A DNA stretch of 64,000 nt from Oryzias latipes (GCF_002234675.1 NC_019860.2:9546586-9610585), one strand, 5' to 3'; numbered from the stretch's first letter, positions 10,305 through 20,952 are shown. Notes: a model not told the origin generated them from the sequence alone. Made by a program: numbers and translations.

Positions 10305-11439
10305 CAGTGTTTTCAACCACTGTGTGTGCCGCGAGATACTGTCAAGTGTGCCGTGGAAAATTATCAATTTGTGTGCCTGTGCAGTCTAGCGCCTGCCAGA
10401 ATAATCATTACTCTTCAGTACTCTTCCATACCAGTAGGTGGCAGCAGAATATAACTAATTGCTTTGTGCTTGGAGTCAAGCGAACGAGTGACAGGTGGCG
10501 TTGCCGGTGACATTGTGAATGACAGGACAACGGTGAAAGTGATGGATACGTTTTAGAAGAGGAAAAATTCTGGCTCTGAACTGCACCCTGGACAAAATCC
10601 GGACCCAGATGAAGGCCCTAGTATGAGTGAAGGTCAAAAGAAAGCAAAGACTGTGACGTCCAGGAAAGTTTTAAGCAATACAACGAAAGCCATCTTTCAT
10701 TTGGATTTACTTTTATCGTGATGCAACGGCACCGACTCTGTTGTGCTTGGTATGTGGTGAAAAGCTCTTCAACAAGGCTAAGGTCCCAAGTACACTTAAA
10801 CGCCATCTCCAAACGAAACAGCCTTCACTTCAAAACAAAAATGTGGAATATTGTGTTTGTCTGCGTGAATACACAGATAAATAGGCAACTTTCATGAGAA
10901 AAACTGCAAAGGTAAATGAGAGAGCTCTTAAAGCTAGCTGAACTTGAGGATAAATCCAAAAAGTCCCAGAGCAATTAATACTTCCTGCTTGCAAAGCCAT
11001 TGTAATGAGATGCTCAGACCTGAAGCGGCTAAAGAAATAGTCCAAGTCCCTCTTTTTGATAACACAATTTCCAGACGTATTAATGACATGTCTACAGACA
11101 TTGAAAGTGTGGTTTTGGACAAGATCCGTCTCAGTAATAAATTTGCGTTGCAAATTGACGAGTCTACTGACATAAGTGGACACGCTCAACTTTTGGCCAA
11201 TGTGCATTTTGTGGATGGAGACATATTCAGAGAGAACTTTCTATTTTGCAAGGCTTTGCCAGAGAAAACAACTGCAAGGCTCGACATAGCCATTTGTCCG
11301 CTGGCCCGGTCCAGCTCTCTCGAGCAGTACGGACACAAGACTTTATTTTTCAGTTGTCCGGTCGGGCCACTAAAATTTCTAACGGTTAATATATTTTTCA
11401 TCTTTTTCAATAAAGTATATTTTGCGAAAACGTGTGGAT

Positions 11440-12222
11440 CAGGGGTGCTCATTACGTCGATCGCAATAGACCAGTCGATCTTCAAGGACATGAGTGTAGA
11501 TCGCGGGCCAGAAAAGATAAAAAAATAAAATAAAATGTACTTCTTAAAAATCCACCAGCCAATCAAAATCCTCACTGAGAAGTACAGGACTTGATTGACA
11601 TGTAGATTGGCCAATCGGACATCCTCTGAAACATACATCACTGCACATGCGTGTTTAAAAACACTGAGCGCAAACTCTGTTATCAGAAAGTCGGTTTCTG
11701 CCGCGCGGCACGTCAAGTTCCCGGCAGAAGACCACTCCGGACAACCAAAATGTTTCTTGAAGCCGCCTCGCGTGTCTCTTCCTGCTATCAGCTCTGCAGT
11801 TCTCGCCCTATAAATACGAGCTCATTAAGGAAGCTGTTTTTTATGTGGCACGCGCTTCGTACGGAGCCAGCAGCGCCTTTGAAATGCAATGCTCCCCCCA
11901 TTGCACGGTTTACAGCAGAGCATGACAAATGATAGTCGCTGCTTTCTGCCTTTGTTATAAAACGCCTAATCTGTTAATACAAAAGTAGCTTTGTGTAATC
12001 TTACTGTGTAGTTCTTCATCATCAGCATATAAACAACAATGTTCAAATAAACATGTAACTAATAAACATAACTAACAAACATTTACTATTAGTATTTTAT
12101 ATATATATATATATATATATAAATATATACATACACACACATGTACATATTTTATAGGTAGATTTTCAAGACATTGTCGATTCAAAAGTAGCTCACACGC
12201 CAAAAAAGTGTGAGCACACCTG
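11440..12222. mobile_element. hAT-like short element nested inside the element at 11275-13018
   Basis: The ends are CAGGGGTGCTCA and TGAGCACACCTG, imperfect inverted repeats of hAT style. The sequence after the left end (GTCGATCGC, CCAGTCGATCT, TAGATCGCGG) recalls a common fish hAT short-element family. I saw no clear 8-bp target duplication. It contains an AT/CA simple repeat near 12097-12142. It has no coding potential that I trust. Confidence 0.6.
12097..12142. repeat. (TA)n/(CA)n microsatellite
   Basis: An uninterrupted TA run is followed by TACACACACA-type sequence. Confidence 0.85.
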
Positions 12223-13110
12223 CACTAAGCTTTAAGATGAATTTCAAAGAATCAAAGGCAACTTCAAATACCTGAATCTCAGACTCAAATGCAGTATATT
12301 GTCAAAGTACTCAATTTTGTTTTTCTTTACAACACTGTAAGCAGGAAGTATTTCTAGTCAAAAGCTAAATGATCTCAGTAATTTAATTTTATTTAATTTT
12401 TCAATTATTTAATTTATTTAAGTAACTAAAGTAACTAAAAAGTAAATGTAACCTTGCAACTTTAAACAAGTTAAAACAACATAACAGTTGTTTAACAAAT
12501 TTGAACAACATAACAGTAATTAAGGATCTAAAAAGTAAATGTAACTTTGCAACAGTAACAAAAAGTAGAACCTCAAGGCAGTCAGAGCAAAAAAGTAAAT
12601 AAAACTTCTTAACTATTGATTATGAACAAATGTGAAATAGCAGAGATTAGAAGCAGCATGAAAACTTCTTAACTAGTGTTAACTACTACACTGCAGTGCT
12701 CTCTTCAAAAAATCTGAAACAGACTAGAGCAGATTTAAGTTTGATATGGTCTATTTTCAGTAATTGAAAAGTGTAGAAATAAGTGTTAGTCACTAGAATG
12801 CACCAAATTGCACCATATTAAAATTTTACGGGGGGCATGCCCCCGGACCCCCTTAAAGTTGCAAGCACCTGTGGTGCTTGCTGCGTCCGCTGCTTGGGTG
12901 CTGCCTGTGGTGGCAGGTCGCGCTGTGTCGTGCCAGTAACTTTCAGGCAGGGCCAGTAACTTTCAAAAACTACTGGCCCTGTGGGCCAGTGCAAATTTCT
13001 GGGCTATGTCAACCCCTGAACTGGAAATGAAAATTTTCAGGTGACAGAATATCTGGAAAAAGGAGGACTTAAGTGGGAAAATTGCAAGAGTGTCTGCGCT
13101 GACAGTCGTA

Positions 13111-14500
13111 TTGGCAGCACAGGCAAAAAGCTTATGATTGAGCTTATGATTCTGGCCGAATTACACAGCCAACCAGCATCTGATGCTGCAATCAGGGAAC
13201 TCAGGCTGAAGATTGTTTAATGCTACCTTCAGCAATGAAAGCTTGTGCTGAGCAGCATTTGCAGCTGGACCCAGCTTAAAAAAAAAAAAAAAAAGCAGCA
13301 ACTGTGCTGGGGAACCTGCTGAACTCTTACACTGACAGAAGTCACTAGGCAAATGGGTGACGTCATATATGGCATTTCTTAAGAAATGTAGAGAGCATAT
13401 GTCTTAACTGCACTGACATCCAGGACACTGGATTGTCCTGCACTAGTTTCTATGAGTTAGGGAGCAGGGAGGGACAACTTTGGTCAACGTGACGCAGAGA
13501 CGCAGACACGCCCCCTCCGCGTGCTCATGCTGCTCTCTTCCTCCTGCCCGCTCGCACTGTCCAACGCTGTTAAAGGCACCACGACAATCTTAGAACACGA
13601 TAGTTATTTTACTAAACTATAGAGCCGCATGTTGCCGACCCCTGGCCTATATCATGCTTTTCTTAAGCCTTTCAGCATAAACTATATCCACATATACGAT
13701 GATATATTACCTTTAGGCACACTAAAGAATAATTTCTTGCAAAGTCATTTGCAAAGTCAGTGACAAAACTCGACCTCTGAGGCTCCGCCTTTCTCTCGAT
13801 GTGGGTGGCGCCCATTTCATGACATCAACCTAGATTCAGCCTTGGCAAGGAGTCTGAGATTCGCCAGCGAAAACAAAAAACAGACTTTTGCCAAAATGGA
13901 TGTGCATACAAAACAAAAGCGTTTAGCCGATCAGCGCTAGCTCCACAAAGAAAGTGGGTGTGTCCATTAGCCTGAGGGGGCGGAGCTGGCACTGCAGACT
14001 CTTCCTGGAAGGGGCAGTTCCTCACTTATCTACGTCACAATGTGAGAACCCAGACGTTTTCATGGATTCGGAGGGGCTGGTGCTCAGAATGCAGGTTTTC
14101 AGAGGAATACTCCCAAATGCGGATCAGAATACCACTTTGGGGCCGTTTTGGGTGTGGAAATAACAATAGTGGAATGGAAATAACATAGACAGTAAACAAA
14201 AAAGTTGATTTAACAGGCTCTTTGACGACGTTTTAAAAACCAAATGAAGGGGCAAAAACAGAAAAGTGAGTTGTGACCCCCCCCTACCACAAAACTCTGC
14301 GTCATGGTGCAATAATATGAGCTCTAATAGCTTTAATGAGCTTTAATGGTGTTGGACCAGACAGCAAAGGAAGCAGTTCAGAAAAAAACTTTTATGTTGA
14401 ATATAAGATTGATGGACAGCTTTTTTTCCCTTTTAGTCCCCGTAAAAGAGGCAGTGAAGAGACTTTAAGCTTAAATCTCTCTGGAAGCAGAACATAGTGA
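13111..14500. other. Locus 2 intron: unassigned repeats and the right end of a hAT fragment
   Basis: A hAT-type right end (GTTGCCGACCCCTG, ending at 13644) resembles the right terminus of the 1286-2378 element, so about 13370-13644 is probably a fragment of a related copy. A poly(A) run lies near 13276-13293. The stretch 13700-14300 has the look of another non-autonomous element, but I could not define its ends. No gene was seen. Confidence 0.4.
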
Positions 14501-14506
14501 ACACAC

Positions 14507-14760
14507 CTATGGAGCTGAAAGCTGTGGTTTCCAGCTGATATCCAGCAGTCTGCGCTGACGACAGAGCTCCTCCTCGTTTTGGACGATGGTTCTTTCACAG
14601 AGTCTGAAGATTTCTTCAGCAGCAGCAGCAGAAAGTTCGTCGCTGACGGACTCTCAGATGCTGAAGTGCAGACATGATGGTCGCTGCAGCTGCTCTGATG
14701 CTCTCCGATCATCCGCTGCTCTAACAATCACAGCCACGTTAGTTTTTACATGTAACACGT
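14507..14760 (-). other. Leader exon 1 of zinc-finger locus 2 (decayed former coding exon)
   Basis: The minus strand reads ELSAAAAEEIF, RTIVQNEEELCRQRR and LLDISWKPQ, the conserved N-terminal exon of fish IKEE-type zinc-finger proteins. A stop lies just upstream of this frame and a TAG lies at the donor. The ATG at 14675 is in another frame and gives a 19-residue reading frame. The donor reads CCATAG|GTGTGT (GT at 14505-14506). The pairing with the acceptor at 9615 is inferred from parallel structure in locus 1 and from codon phase (GAT, then CTC TCC). Confidence 0.55.
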
Positions 14761-14904
14761 TTCCACACATGAATGCCCCCTAAAAAAAACCCTTTACTTC
14801 TGAGACGAACAACGTATCTATCGTTTTCTTCAGGTAAAACCCGACAAACCAACGATAAAAACAGGCTGCACCCTCAAGGCCTGCTAATGCTAACGCTGCC
14901 GGAC

Positions 14905-14925
14905 TGTTTACTTCCGGGTCAGGCT
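14905..14925 (-). promoter_or_regulatory. Probable promoter of zinc-finger locus 2 with ETS-like site
   Basis: ACTTCCGGGT at 14910-14919, with conserved flank GGACTGTTT just before it, matches the locus 1 copy at 4281-4290. It sits about 235 bp upstream of the leader ATG. Confidence 0.45.
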
Positions 14926-14929
14926 AACG

Positions 14930-15676
14930 ACCTTTATTTACATCAAATGTTTTTAGATTTTCCCAGGGAAATCATTTTTATCATTTAGGTTGTTTTACTC
15001 CTTTGTTTTGCTTTCAGTCTGAGTTGCTCCATCATACCGATTTGCTCTTTTCTGTTGGACAGTTTCCCCGCTCCTCATGTTCCTGCTGCGCAGTGTTTGT
15101 GTGTGTGCGCGTGTAACTCTGTGTGTGTACTCACGTGCACACTCACGTGCACAAGTAAAAGAAAGGGATCTTGTTATTTTATGTATTATTGTTACCCCAG
15201 AAACTGTGGAGGCAGAATAAAGTGTTTAAAGAAGTTGAATTCATCTCCAGTGGATGTTCAAAAAAAAAAAAGATAAGAAAAAGAAATTTAAAAAGAGCTT
15301 CTTGGAAGACGACTCTAAACGTTTCCATGGATGTCCATAGATGGACACACTGATAAACACATCCATGTTTGTCATTTCTTTTGATTGTCTATATTAACAT
15401 TTGAACTTTTAAAAAACAATGTTTGAAATGATGTTATTGAAATATCTGTCAGGATTGTTGGTTCTTTAAGCGCATGCATGTTTTACACCAATCACAAACC
15501 TTTCTAATCACATGATCTACGCATTGAAAGCAGTGTCAGTTAACAACCTGTCATGTGACATGATGTCATTTCTGAGATAAGACATCATAGACAATGATGC
15601 AATATCTTGATGTCTTCCCTCAGATATGTGACATGATACATGATGTAATATGATGTGTAGCATCATATGACATCAT
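14930..15676. other. Intergenic DNA between zinc-finger locus 2 and the LINE
   Basis: No gene was seen. A GT-rich stretch lies at about 15095-15140. The stretch 15540-15675 is built of repeated ATGATGTCAT/GACATGATG-like words, a degenerate local repeat into which the LINE inserted. Confidence 0.4.
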
Positions 15677-17096
15677 TTCAAGATTCAAGATTCAAAGGGT
15701 TTATTATCATATGCACAGTAAAGAAACGGGTTTCCCTGCACAATGAAATTCTTTCTTTGCTGTCTGCTCCAAATGCCAAATGTATAGAGGAAACAAAACA
15801 ATTCACTCACATCATACACACAAAAACACAAGATGTCGAGTGGCAGTTGTAAAAGTGCAAATGTGCAAAAGTGACAATGACAATAGCAACAATTAGGATA
15901 GGCAAGGGTGCAGTTTGTTTTTTCCAGACTCCAGTCAGCTGTTAAGGAGTCTGATGGCAGAGGGAAAGAAAGAGTTCCTAAATCTGGTGGTCCTGCACTT
16001 CACACTCCTGTACCTCCGTCCTGAGGGGAGGAGAGTGAACAGTCCTCGTTGCGGGTGGGTGGGGTCCTTGATGATGGAGGCAGCTCTCCTGCAGACCCTG
16101 CGTTTGTAGATGCTCTGCAGCGAGGGAAGAGGAGTCCTGGTGATCTTGGACGCAGTCTTCACCACTCTCTGCAGGCGTTTGCGGTCCGCAGCGGTAGAGC
16201 TGCCGTACCACACTGTGATGCAGCTGGTCAGGATGGACTCAACCATGCAGCTGTAGAAGTTGCTGAGGATCTTTGAGGACATGCCGAACCTCCTTAGCCT
16301 CCTCAGAAAGTACAGCCGCCGATGAGCTTTCTTCACCAGCTGTGACGTGTTTAGTGTCCAGGTGAGGTCCTGGCTGAGGTGGACCCCCAGATATCTGAAG
16401 CTGCTCACTCTCTCCACTTCCAGACCCCGGATAAGAAGCGGCTGATGAGGGTTCCTCCTCTCCTTCCTCATGTCCACTATCATCTCCTTTGTCTTGTCGG
16501 TGTTGAGGGTGAGGTTGTTGTCCCCACACCATGTCACCAGACTGGCCACCTCCCTCCTGTAGGCTGCTTCGTCCCCGCCAGTGATGCGTCCTATCACAGC
16601 GGTGTCGTCGGCGAACTTCAGGATGATGTTGTCCTTGTGAGAGGCCACACAGTCATGGGTGAACAGGGTGTAGAGGATTGGGCTGAGAACACAGCCCTGT
16701 GGTGTGCCAGTGTTTGTGATGATGCTGGCTGAAGTCCTGTCCCCTATTCTGACAGACTGAGGCCTGCCAGTCAAAAAGTCCAGGAGCCAGTCACAGATGA
16801 TGGGGTGTATTCCAAGGGAGAACAGTTTGTGGGTGAGCTTGTGGGGAACGACCGTGTTGAAAGCAGAACTGTAGTCAATAAAGAGCATCCTGATGTAGGA
16901 GTCTTTATTCTCCAGGTGTGAGAGGGAGGTGTGCAGTGCTGCAGCGATGGCGTCTGAGGTGGACCTGTTGGGCCGGTATGCGTACTGCAGGGGGTCTAGT
17001 GTGTCTGGAATGCTGCTCTGGATGTGGGTCAGCATCACTCTCTCAAAGCACTTCATAATGATCGGAGTGAGTGCTACTGGTCTGTAGTCATTCATT
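15677..17096 (-). mobile_element. 5'-truncated LINE (L2/CR1/Rex group) with open reverse transcriptase C-terminal part
   Basis: The minus-strand frame 17095-15935 encodes 386 residues of a non-LTR reverse transcriptase without stops. It shows NDYRPVAL (2-9), FIDYSSAFN (72-80), [11 protein letters not shown] (129-139) and the catalytic FADD (161-164). It continues through the thumb region to [10 protein letters not shown] and [11 protein letters not shown] near the end. The endonuclease and N-terminal part are missing, as expected for 5' truncation. The 3' UTR ends in a short tandem repeat of TGAATCT units near 15677-15695 instead of a poly(A) tail, typical of L2-like LINEs. The intact frame suggests a fairly young insertion, but it cannot be autonomous. 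Confidence 0.88.
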
Positions 17097-17307
17097 TGAC
17101 ATGATGTTAAGTATAATTTGACATAATTAAAATATTGCCTTCTTAAATAAATCTTAAATATAGAGGCAGAAAACAGCAGAGTAATCTTCTTTTAGATCTT
17201 CACAGCGACACAGTGAACTTCCTAAAGATAACTGAGCTTAACTGCTATTAAAGAACAAAGGTTCTTATTTTTTTCAAGTAAACTTCACAACCTCTAAAGC
17301 AACTACA
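17097..17307 (+). other. Upstream region of the kinase gene
   Basis: AT-rich, with no clear TATA or acceptor that fixes the 5' end of the kinase transcript. The start codon at 17308 is the first in frame. Confidence 0.3.
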
Positions 17308-18249
17308 ATGAGTGAACCGAGAACGGGACACTATCTGATGGGAAAGCTGGGAATTTATGAAGTTGGGAAATTCCTGGGAGAAGGTGCTTTTGGCAAAGTG
17401 GCAAAATGTTCCAAGCTGGGAAGCAACGAATGTTTTGCCATTAAAATGGTGGATGACATGGATGCCGGCATGGATGAGGCCAAAGCCATTGGACTCATCA
17501 AATCTCTGGATCCCGATGTCAACAATCTCCTCAAGTTCCACGAGTCCTTTAAATACCTCAAGTTCATGTGCCTGGTCTACGAAATCCTGGATCAGAGCTT
17601 GGAGAGCCTCATGCGGAAAAACTCTTTCCGCCCGACTCATCTGTGTGCGATCAGAGCCATAGCTCAGCAGCTGCTGGTGGCTCTGAGCGCACTAAAGAGC
17701 ATCAATGTTTTTCACGGCGACATTAAATTAGACAATATTATGATGGTCAACCAGGACTCAACGCCCTATAAAGTCAAACTCATCGATTTTGGTTTGGCCA
17801 CGGACTCATGGGACCTGCAGCTTGGAGCCCTTGTCCAGATTGTTCCATTCAGAGCCCCACAGGTCAGTCTGGGCCTCCCTCTGGGCGTCGGTGCAGACAT
17901 GTGGTCGCTTGGTGTGGTTTTGGCCTCCTTGTACTTCGGTAAGCTACCCTTCACCTACGATGAGGAATATGATACAATCCGTTGTGTGGTGCAGTGGTTT
18001 GGTTTACCTGAAGATGAACCTCTCTTTGAAGGACTCTTCACATCAGAGTTTTTCACCTTTGAGAAGGACTGCAGCAAACCTGGCTGGAGGTTCAACTCAC
18101 CAAGCGAGTACACTCAAAAATCAGGGGAAGCAGTGCGAAGACTGAATACAATTCCAGACCTGGATCAAATGAAAGAGATTCTTGGATTCTTGGAATCTGG
18201 ATTTGTGACATCAAACCGTTTGACATTGTGTCCTGCAGTTCTTCCATGA
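17308..18249 (+). CDS. HIPK-like protein kinase, as it reads now (C-lobe replaced by inverted DNA)
   Basis: The frame has 313 codons, of which residues 1-288 are native. The kinase N-lobe has the glycine loop GEGAFGKV (24-31), VAIK lysine K46 in CFAIK, and a likely alpha-C glutamate E57. The catalytic loop is HGDIKLDN (136-143, Asp138) and the Mg-binding motif DFG is at 160-162. The P+1 loop reads FRAPQV (181-186), with Gln for the usual Glu, and lacks the DYRK/HIPK tyrosine pair. The subdomain IX aspartate lies in DMWSLG. Sequence flavour and the ESLMRKNSF region fit homeodomain-interacting protein kinases, which have many divergent relatives in fish. Residues 289-313 come from DNA that is flipped (18172-18541), so the C-terminal lobe is lost and activity is doubtful. 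No intron is evident. Confidence 0.8.
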   Translation: MSEPRTGHYLMGKLGIYEVGKFLGEGAFGKVAKCSKLGSNECFAIKMVDDMDAGMDEAKAIGLIKSLDPDVNNLLKFHESFKYLKFMCLVYEILDQSLESLMRKNSFRPTHLCAIRAIAQQLLVALSALKSINVFHGDIKLDNIMMVNQDSTPYKVKLIDFGLATDSWDLQLGALVQIVPFRAPQVSLGLPLGVGADMWSLGVVLASLYFGKLPFTYDEEYDTIRCVVQWFGLPEDEPLFEGLFTSEFFTFEKDCSKPGWRFNSPSEYTQKSGEAVRRLNTIPDLDQMKEILGFLESGFVTSNRLTLCPAVLP

Positions 18250-18541
18250 ACAGCTCATCCAAGTCCACAGCTCCACCATCAGCTGCTGGAGACTTTCCCT
18301 CCATTCCTGGAAGTTGGGCCTGTCTCATTGTGTCTTCTGCTGTGGCAGCATAAGATGCCTTACTGTCCTCTGAAAGGTGCCTCATGGTGATAAAGTTATG
18401 AGCCAGGGCTTGACTAGGAGTGAATCTTTTGCGAGGATCAAAAGTCAGCATGTTTTTGAGCAGATTCAGAAATGCTTGGTGGTCGTCGTCATCAAACTGT
18501 TCAAAGGTGTCTCTGTGGATGTTTTCATGGTCCAGACTCTT
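18172..18541 (-). pseudogene. Inverted 370-bp segment carrying the kinase C-lobe
   Basis: Read on the minus strand the segment gives KSLDHENIHRDTFEQF, then AFLNLLKNMLTFDPRKRF, then AHNFITMRHLSED and later DELFMEELQDTMS. This is the C-terminal kinase lobe and the start of the tail, following on from residue 288 (DQM) of the plus-strand gene. The ends carry short inverted homology, AAAGAG at 18172-18177 and CTCTT at 18537-18541. The segment fits the plus-strand codon phase at both ends when considered in the opposite orientation, so the gene was collinear before. A local inversion, a polymorphism or an assembly error are all possible. Confidence 0.85.
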
Positions 18542-18996
18542 CACCTGAACACATTTTTATTGGAAATCAGGACACTTCTGCCAGTGGAAAGAACAGCATC
18601 GACATCAAATCCATTGAAACTGGGATCCAGCTTCAGGAAGAACAAAACTTAAAGCAATTTTCCATGAATCTGGAGGAAGAGGAAGTAGCTTTAGTGAGTG
18701 AGGAACTCTTTTCATCTCCATTGGACAGACTGTCCTCCTCTAACACAACTGTTGGTGATGAACTAAAAACCATAACTGTGGATGCTCCACCACCAACAGA
18801 AGATCAACCAACACCAGCTGCTTCCTCAGAAAAACTACCAGACAGAACCTCAGAAGAAAATCCAACTGGCAGTGAAGAAAATCTAAAAGGTGGATCTTCC
18901 AAAGAGGAAAAAACAAAGACAAGATCAAAGTGCTTCAGAAGACTTAGGAGGTTCTTTACCAGAGTGAGAAAGTTCTTCACATTCAAAGTAACCTAA
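18542..18996 (+). pseudogene. C-terminal tail of the HIPK-like kinase gene, cut off by the inversion
   Basis: In the same frame as 17308, the plus strand resumes PEHIFIGNQDTSASGKN and runs to a stop at 18996. The tail is acidic, Ser/Thr/Glu-rich and low in complexity. It ends in a strongly basic stretch KCFRRLRRFFTRVRKFF that could bind membranes, RNA or DNA, or act as a nuclear signal. As the sequence stands, nothing joins it to the N-lobe. An A-rich run follows at 19006-19025. Confidence 0.7.
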
Positions 18997-18999
18997 AAG

Positions 19000-19205
19000 A
19001 TTTGGAAAAAAAAAAGAAAAAAAACACCTGTGGGTTTTCTCTGGGCACTCCAGGTTCCCAACTGCCCCACAACCCAGATGAGCGGAAAAAGATGGATGGA
19101 TGTCTGGAAGGGTTTTTTCTGCACAAATCACTATGTGCAGAAATATTTGTGTTCTTTTGTGCATTAGTGGGTTCTCTCCGGGTGCTCCGGCTATCCCTAA
19201 ATTCT
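19000..19205. repeat. Fragments of a dispersed fish repeat
   Basis: The words GTGGGTTTTCTCTGGGCACTC (from 19030) and GGTTCTCTCCGGGTGCTCCGG (19169-19189) are two copies of a phrase common in fish repeats. A third lies at about 19768-19800. They follow the A-rich run after the kinase. The family was not assigned. Confidence 0.4.
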
Positions 19206-19374
19206 AAATTAGACTTTTTTTTAAAGTGAATTAGAGGCTAAGAGCGCCATCTGCCCTCACCATCACCTCTACACGACACCTGCGTTCACTGTCTGCATCT
19301 ACACCTTCTCTTTCTGTAAGGCTGTCTGAGCTGCATGTGGCTAAAACTGATAGTAATAATAAGTAGTTTGTTAT

Positions 19375-19720
19375 GGTAAAAAAATATAATAATAATAATA
19401 ATAATAAAATAATAATAAAATAATAAAATATACAAATCAATTATATAATAAGCAATTACTAATAAAAAATAAATAAAAATGAAAAGTAAATTAATACATA
19501 AATAAATAATAAATAAATAAATACTGTAAATGAATAAAAAAATTAAAATAAAATACATACGTATGTACGTACATAAATACAGACATACATACTTATCTAC
19601 ATGCATAAATGCTTACATACATACATACATACATACCTACCGACCGACCTACCGACCTACCTACATACATTCATACGTACGTACGTACATACATACATGC
19701 ATAAATATATTAAATAACAG
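19375..19720. repeat. Compound simple repeat (TAA)n and (CATA)n-like
   Basis: AT-rich TAA/TAAA runs (19384-19540) are followed by ACAT/CCTAC/GTAC tetranucleotide-like runs (19550-19705). Reading frames here are products of the repeat. Confidence 0.9.
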
Positions 19721-19839
19721 TCACCTACATATTTAGATAATGAACCAAATCAAAGCCGGGCAGTCTTGTGGGTTTTCTCCGAGCATTTTGGTTTCCCCAC
19801 AGTAATTGTTAGTGATTGGCTAGTGACTGATAAATATCC

Positions 19840-19935
19840 CCTCCCTGAATCGCCACCTTATCGTGGTGGAGTGGTTTGCGAGCCCGAATGATCCAAGGAG
19901 CCAGTACCTGGGTGGTGTTCCACCTCAAACTGGTC
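19840..19935 (+). repeat. Dispersed-repeat fragment, perhaps 5' part of an RTE/Rex3-type LINE
   Basis: The phrase GAATCGCCACCTTATCGTGG and what follows matches a sequence I remember from many fish genomes at the start of RTE-type elements. This is recall, not a search result. Confidence 0.3.
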
Positions 19936-20952
19936 CTGGGAGAGGGGCTAGACTAAGGGTGATTCAACCAAAAACATTTTCATTACTAGATCCACCTTCT
20001 CTCCCCAATAAGAGTTACCAGTGCCCCACCCTGGAGCCAGACTAGTTAGTTCTTGTCTGGTGGCTTTTAATTGCTCTGGGGCAGTGGACAGTGGGGCTGC
20101 TTGTGAAGAAATCCTTCTGGATGCTCTCTCCACAGTGAAGATCCACAGCAGAGTGGGAAGTTCTCGTGTTCGGCACAGCTTCATCAAGTCTTCAGCACCA
20201 CAGGAACCTGCAGTGATGAGGCTGTGGTAACTGAAGACGAGCTGCTGCACGAGATAAAATAGGTTGCTGCCAACAGAGAGGCTCTCCAGCTGAGAGACTC
20301 CTTCATGATCCACTTTCCTGCAGAGGGAGCAGACCCATGGCACCTCCAGAATGGGGTTTTCTGTCCTCCAAGGACGGACAAACAACGGCTCTTTTGAGAG
20401 CCACCCACAAAAACTTTAAGAGTTTGATTCTCTCTTTTTCACAGTTTATATTCCAAATGTTTAAAGTCCTACATTATTTGAAAAGGTATTCATTTTCTTC
20501 TGTACCGTTTTTCCGTTTCGGGGTCACGGGGCTGCCGGAGCCTATCCTGGCCACTTGTGGAGTGGAGTTGAAAAGGTAAGAGTTTAAAACAGGTTAAATA
20601 GTACATATGGACCGGAGCAGAACTGCCCCCTTCATAAAATCACAATGCCATAGGTGCAGGATGCTGCTCAGTAGCATGAAAGCAGTCACCATTGATATGT
20701 ATTACTGGGTTGACGGTCACGTGACATACTGGCACAGGTTTTACAATCAACCGCAAAAATTACGACAGTAAAATTTTACGATCAAGAGGAATTGTCTTGC
20801 ACAGATTGGTTATCACATTTTAATAGAAAGAAAACAGGCTGGGAAGTGTGAGGTGGATGCTAACATAATAGTTTGGGTCATCAATGTAGAGTTTTATTAA
20901 GAAAGTGACTATTCGCAGATAATTTGTAAATACGAGAGGCCAGTGCTGAACC
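19936..20952. other. Unassigned region left of the hAT-like short element
   Basis: A minus-strand frame of 145 codons (20385-19948) has no domain I recognise and may be repeat-derived. A fragment near 20508-20560 (TTTCGGGGTCACGGGGCTG) again resembles a common fish repeat phrase. Nothing else was seen. Confidence 0.3.

Larger units (their letters stand above)
11275..13018. mobile_element. Nested DNA element inserted into the hAT transposase
   Basis: The left end (CAAGGCTCGACATAGCC) and right end (GGCTATGTCAACCCCTG) are imperfect inverted repeats. The flanking word AACTG occurs on both sides (11270-11274 and 13019-13023), and the transposase frame runs on across the empty site. It has no recognisable gene. 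Its middle is taken up by a further element at 11440-12222. The right half has AT-rich sequence and a GC-rich stretch near 12830-12960. Ends are hAT-like, but the duplication I can see is only 5 bp, so the superfamily is open. Confidence 0.65.
10305..13110 (+). mobile_element. Decayed hAT transposon with ZBED5/ZBED9-like transposase relic, split by nested elements
   Basis: The left end begins CAGTGTTTTCAACC followed by GTGTGCCGCGAGA, a hAT-type terminus. The first transposase word is at 10542, with a stop after MDTF. The best stretch is 10944-11274, with words such as AAKEIVQVPLFDNTISRR, SNKFALQIDESTDISGHAQ and ENFLFCKALPEKTT. These match hAT transposases related to ZBED5 and SCAND3/ZBED9. 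The frame is cut at 11275 by a nested element and resumes at 13019 (TGNENFQVTEYLEKGGLKWE) before fading near 13110. Several stops and frame changes make it inactive. The right terminus was not found. Confidence 0.8.

Noticed and set aside
16049-16732. Plus-strand frames opposite the LINE
   Set aside because: They lie in antisense to a clear reverse transcriptase frame and carry no motif.
19286-19736. Reading frames in the AT-rich and tetranucleotide repeats
   Set aside because: Low-complexity translations of simple repeats.
19948-20385. A 145-codon minus-strand frame
   Set aside because: I could not link it to any family, and it is flanked by dispersed repeats; kept only as an unassigned region.
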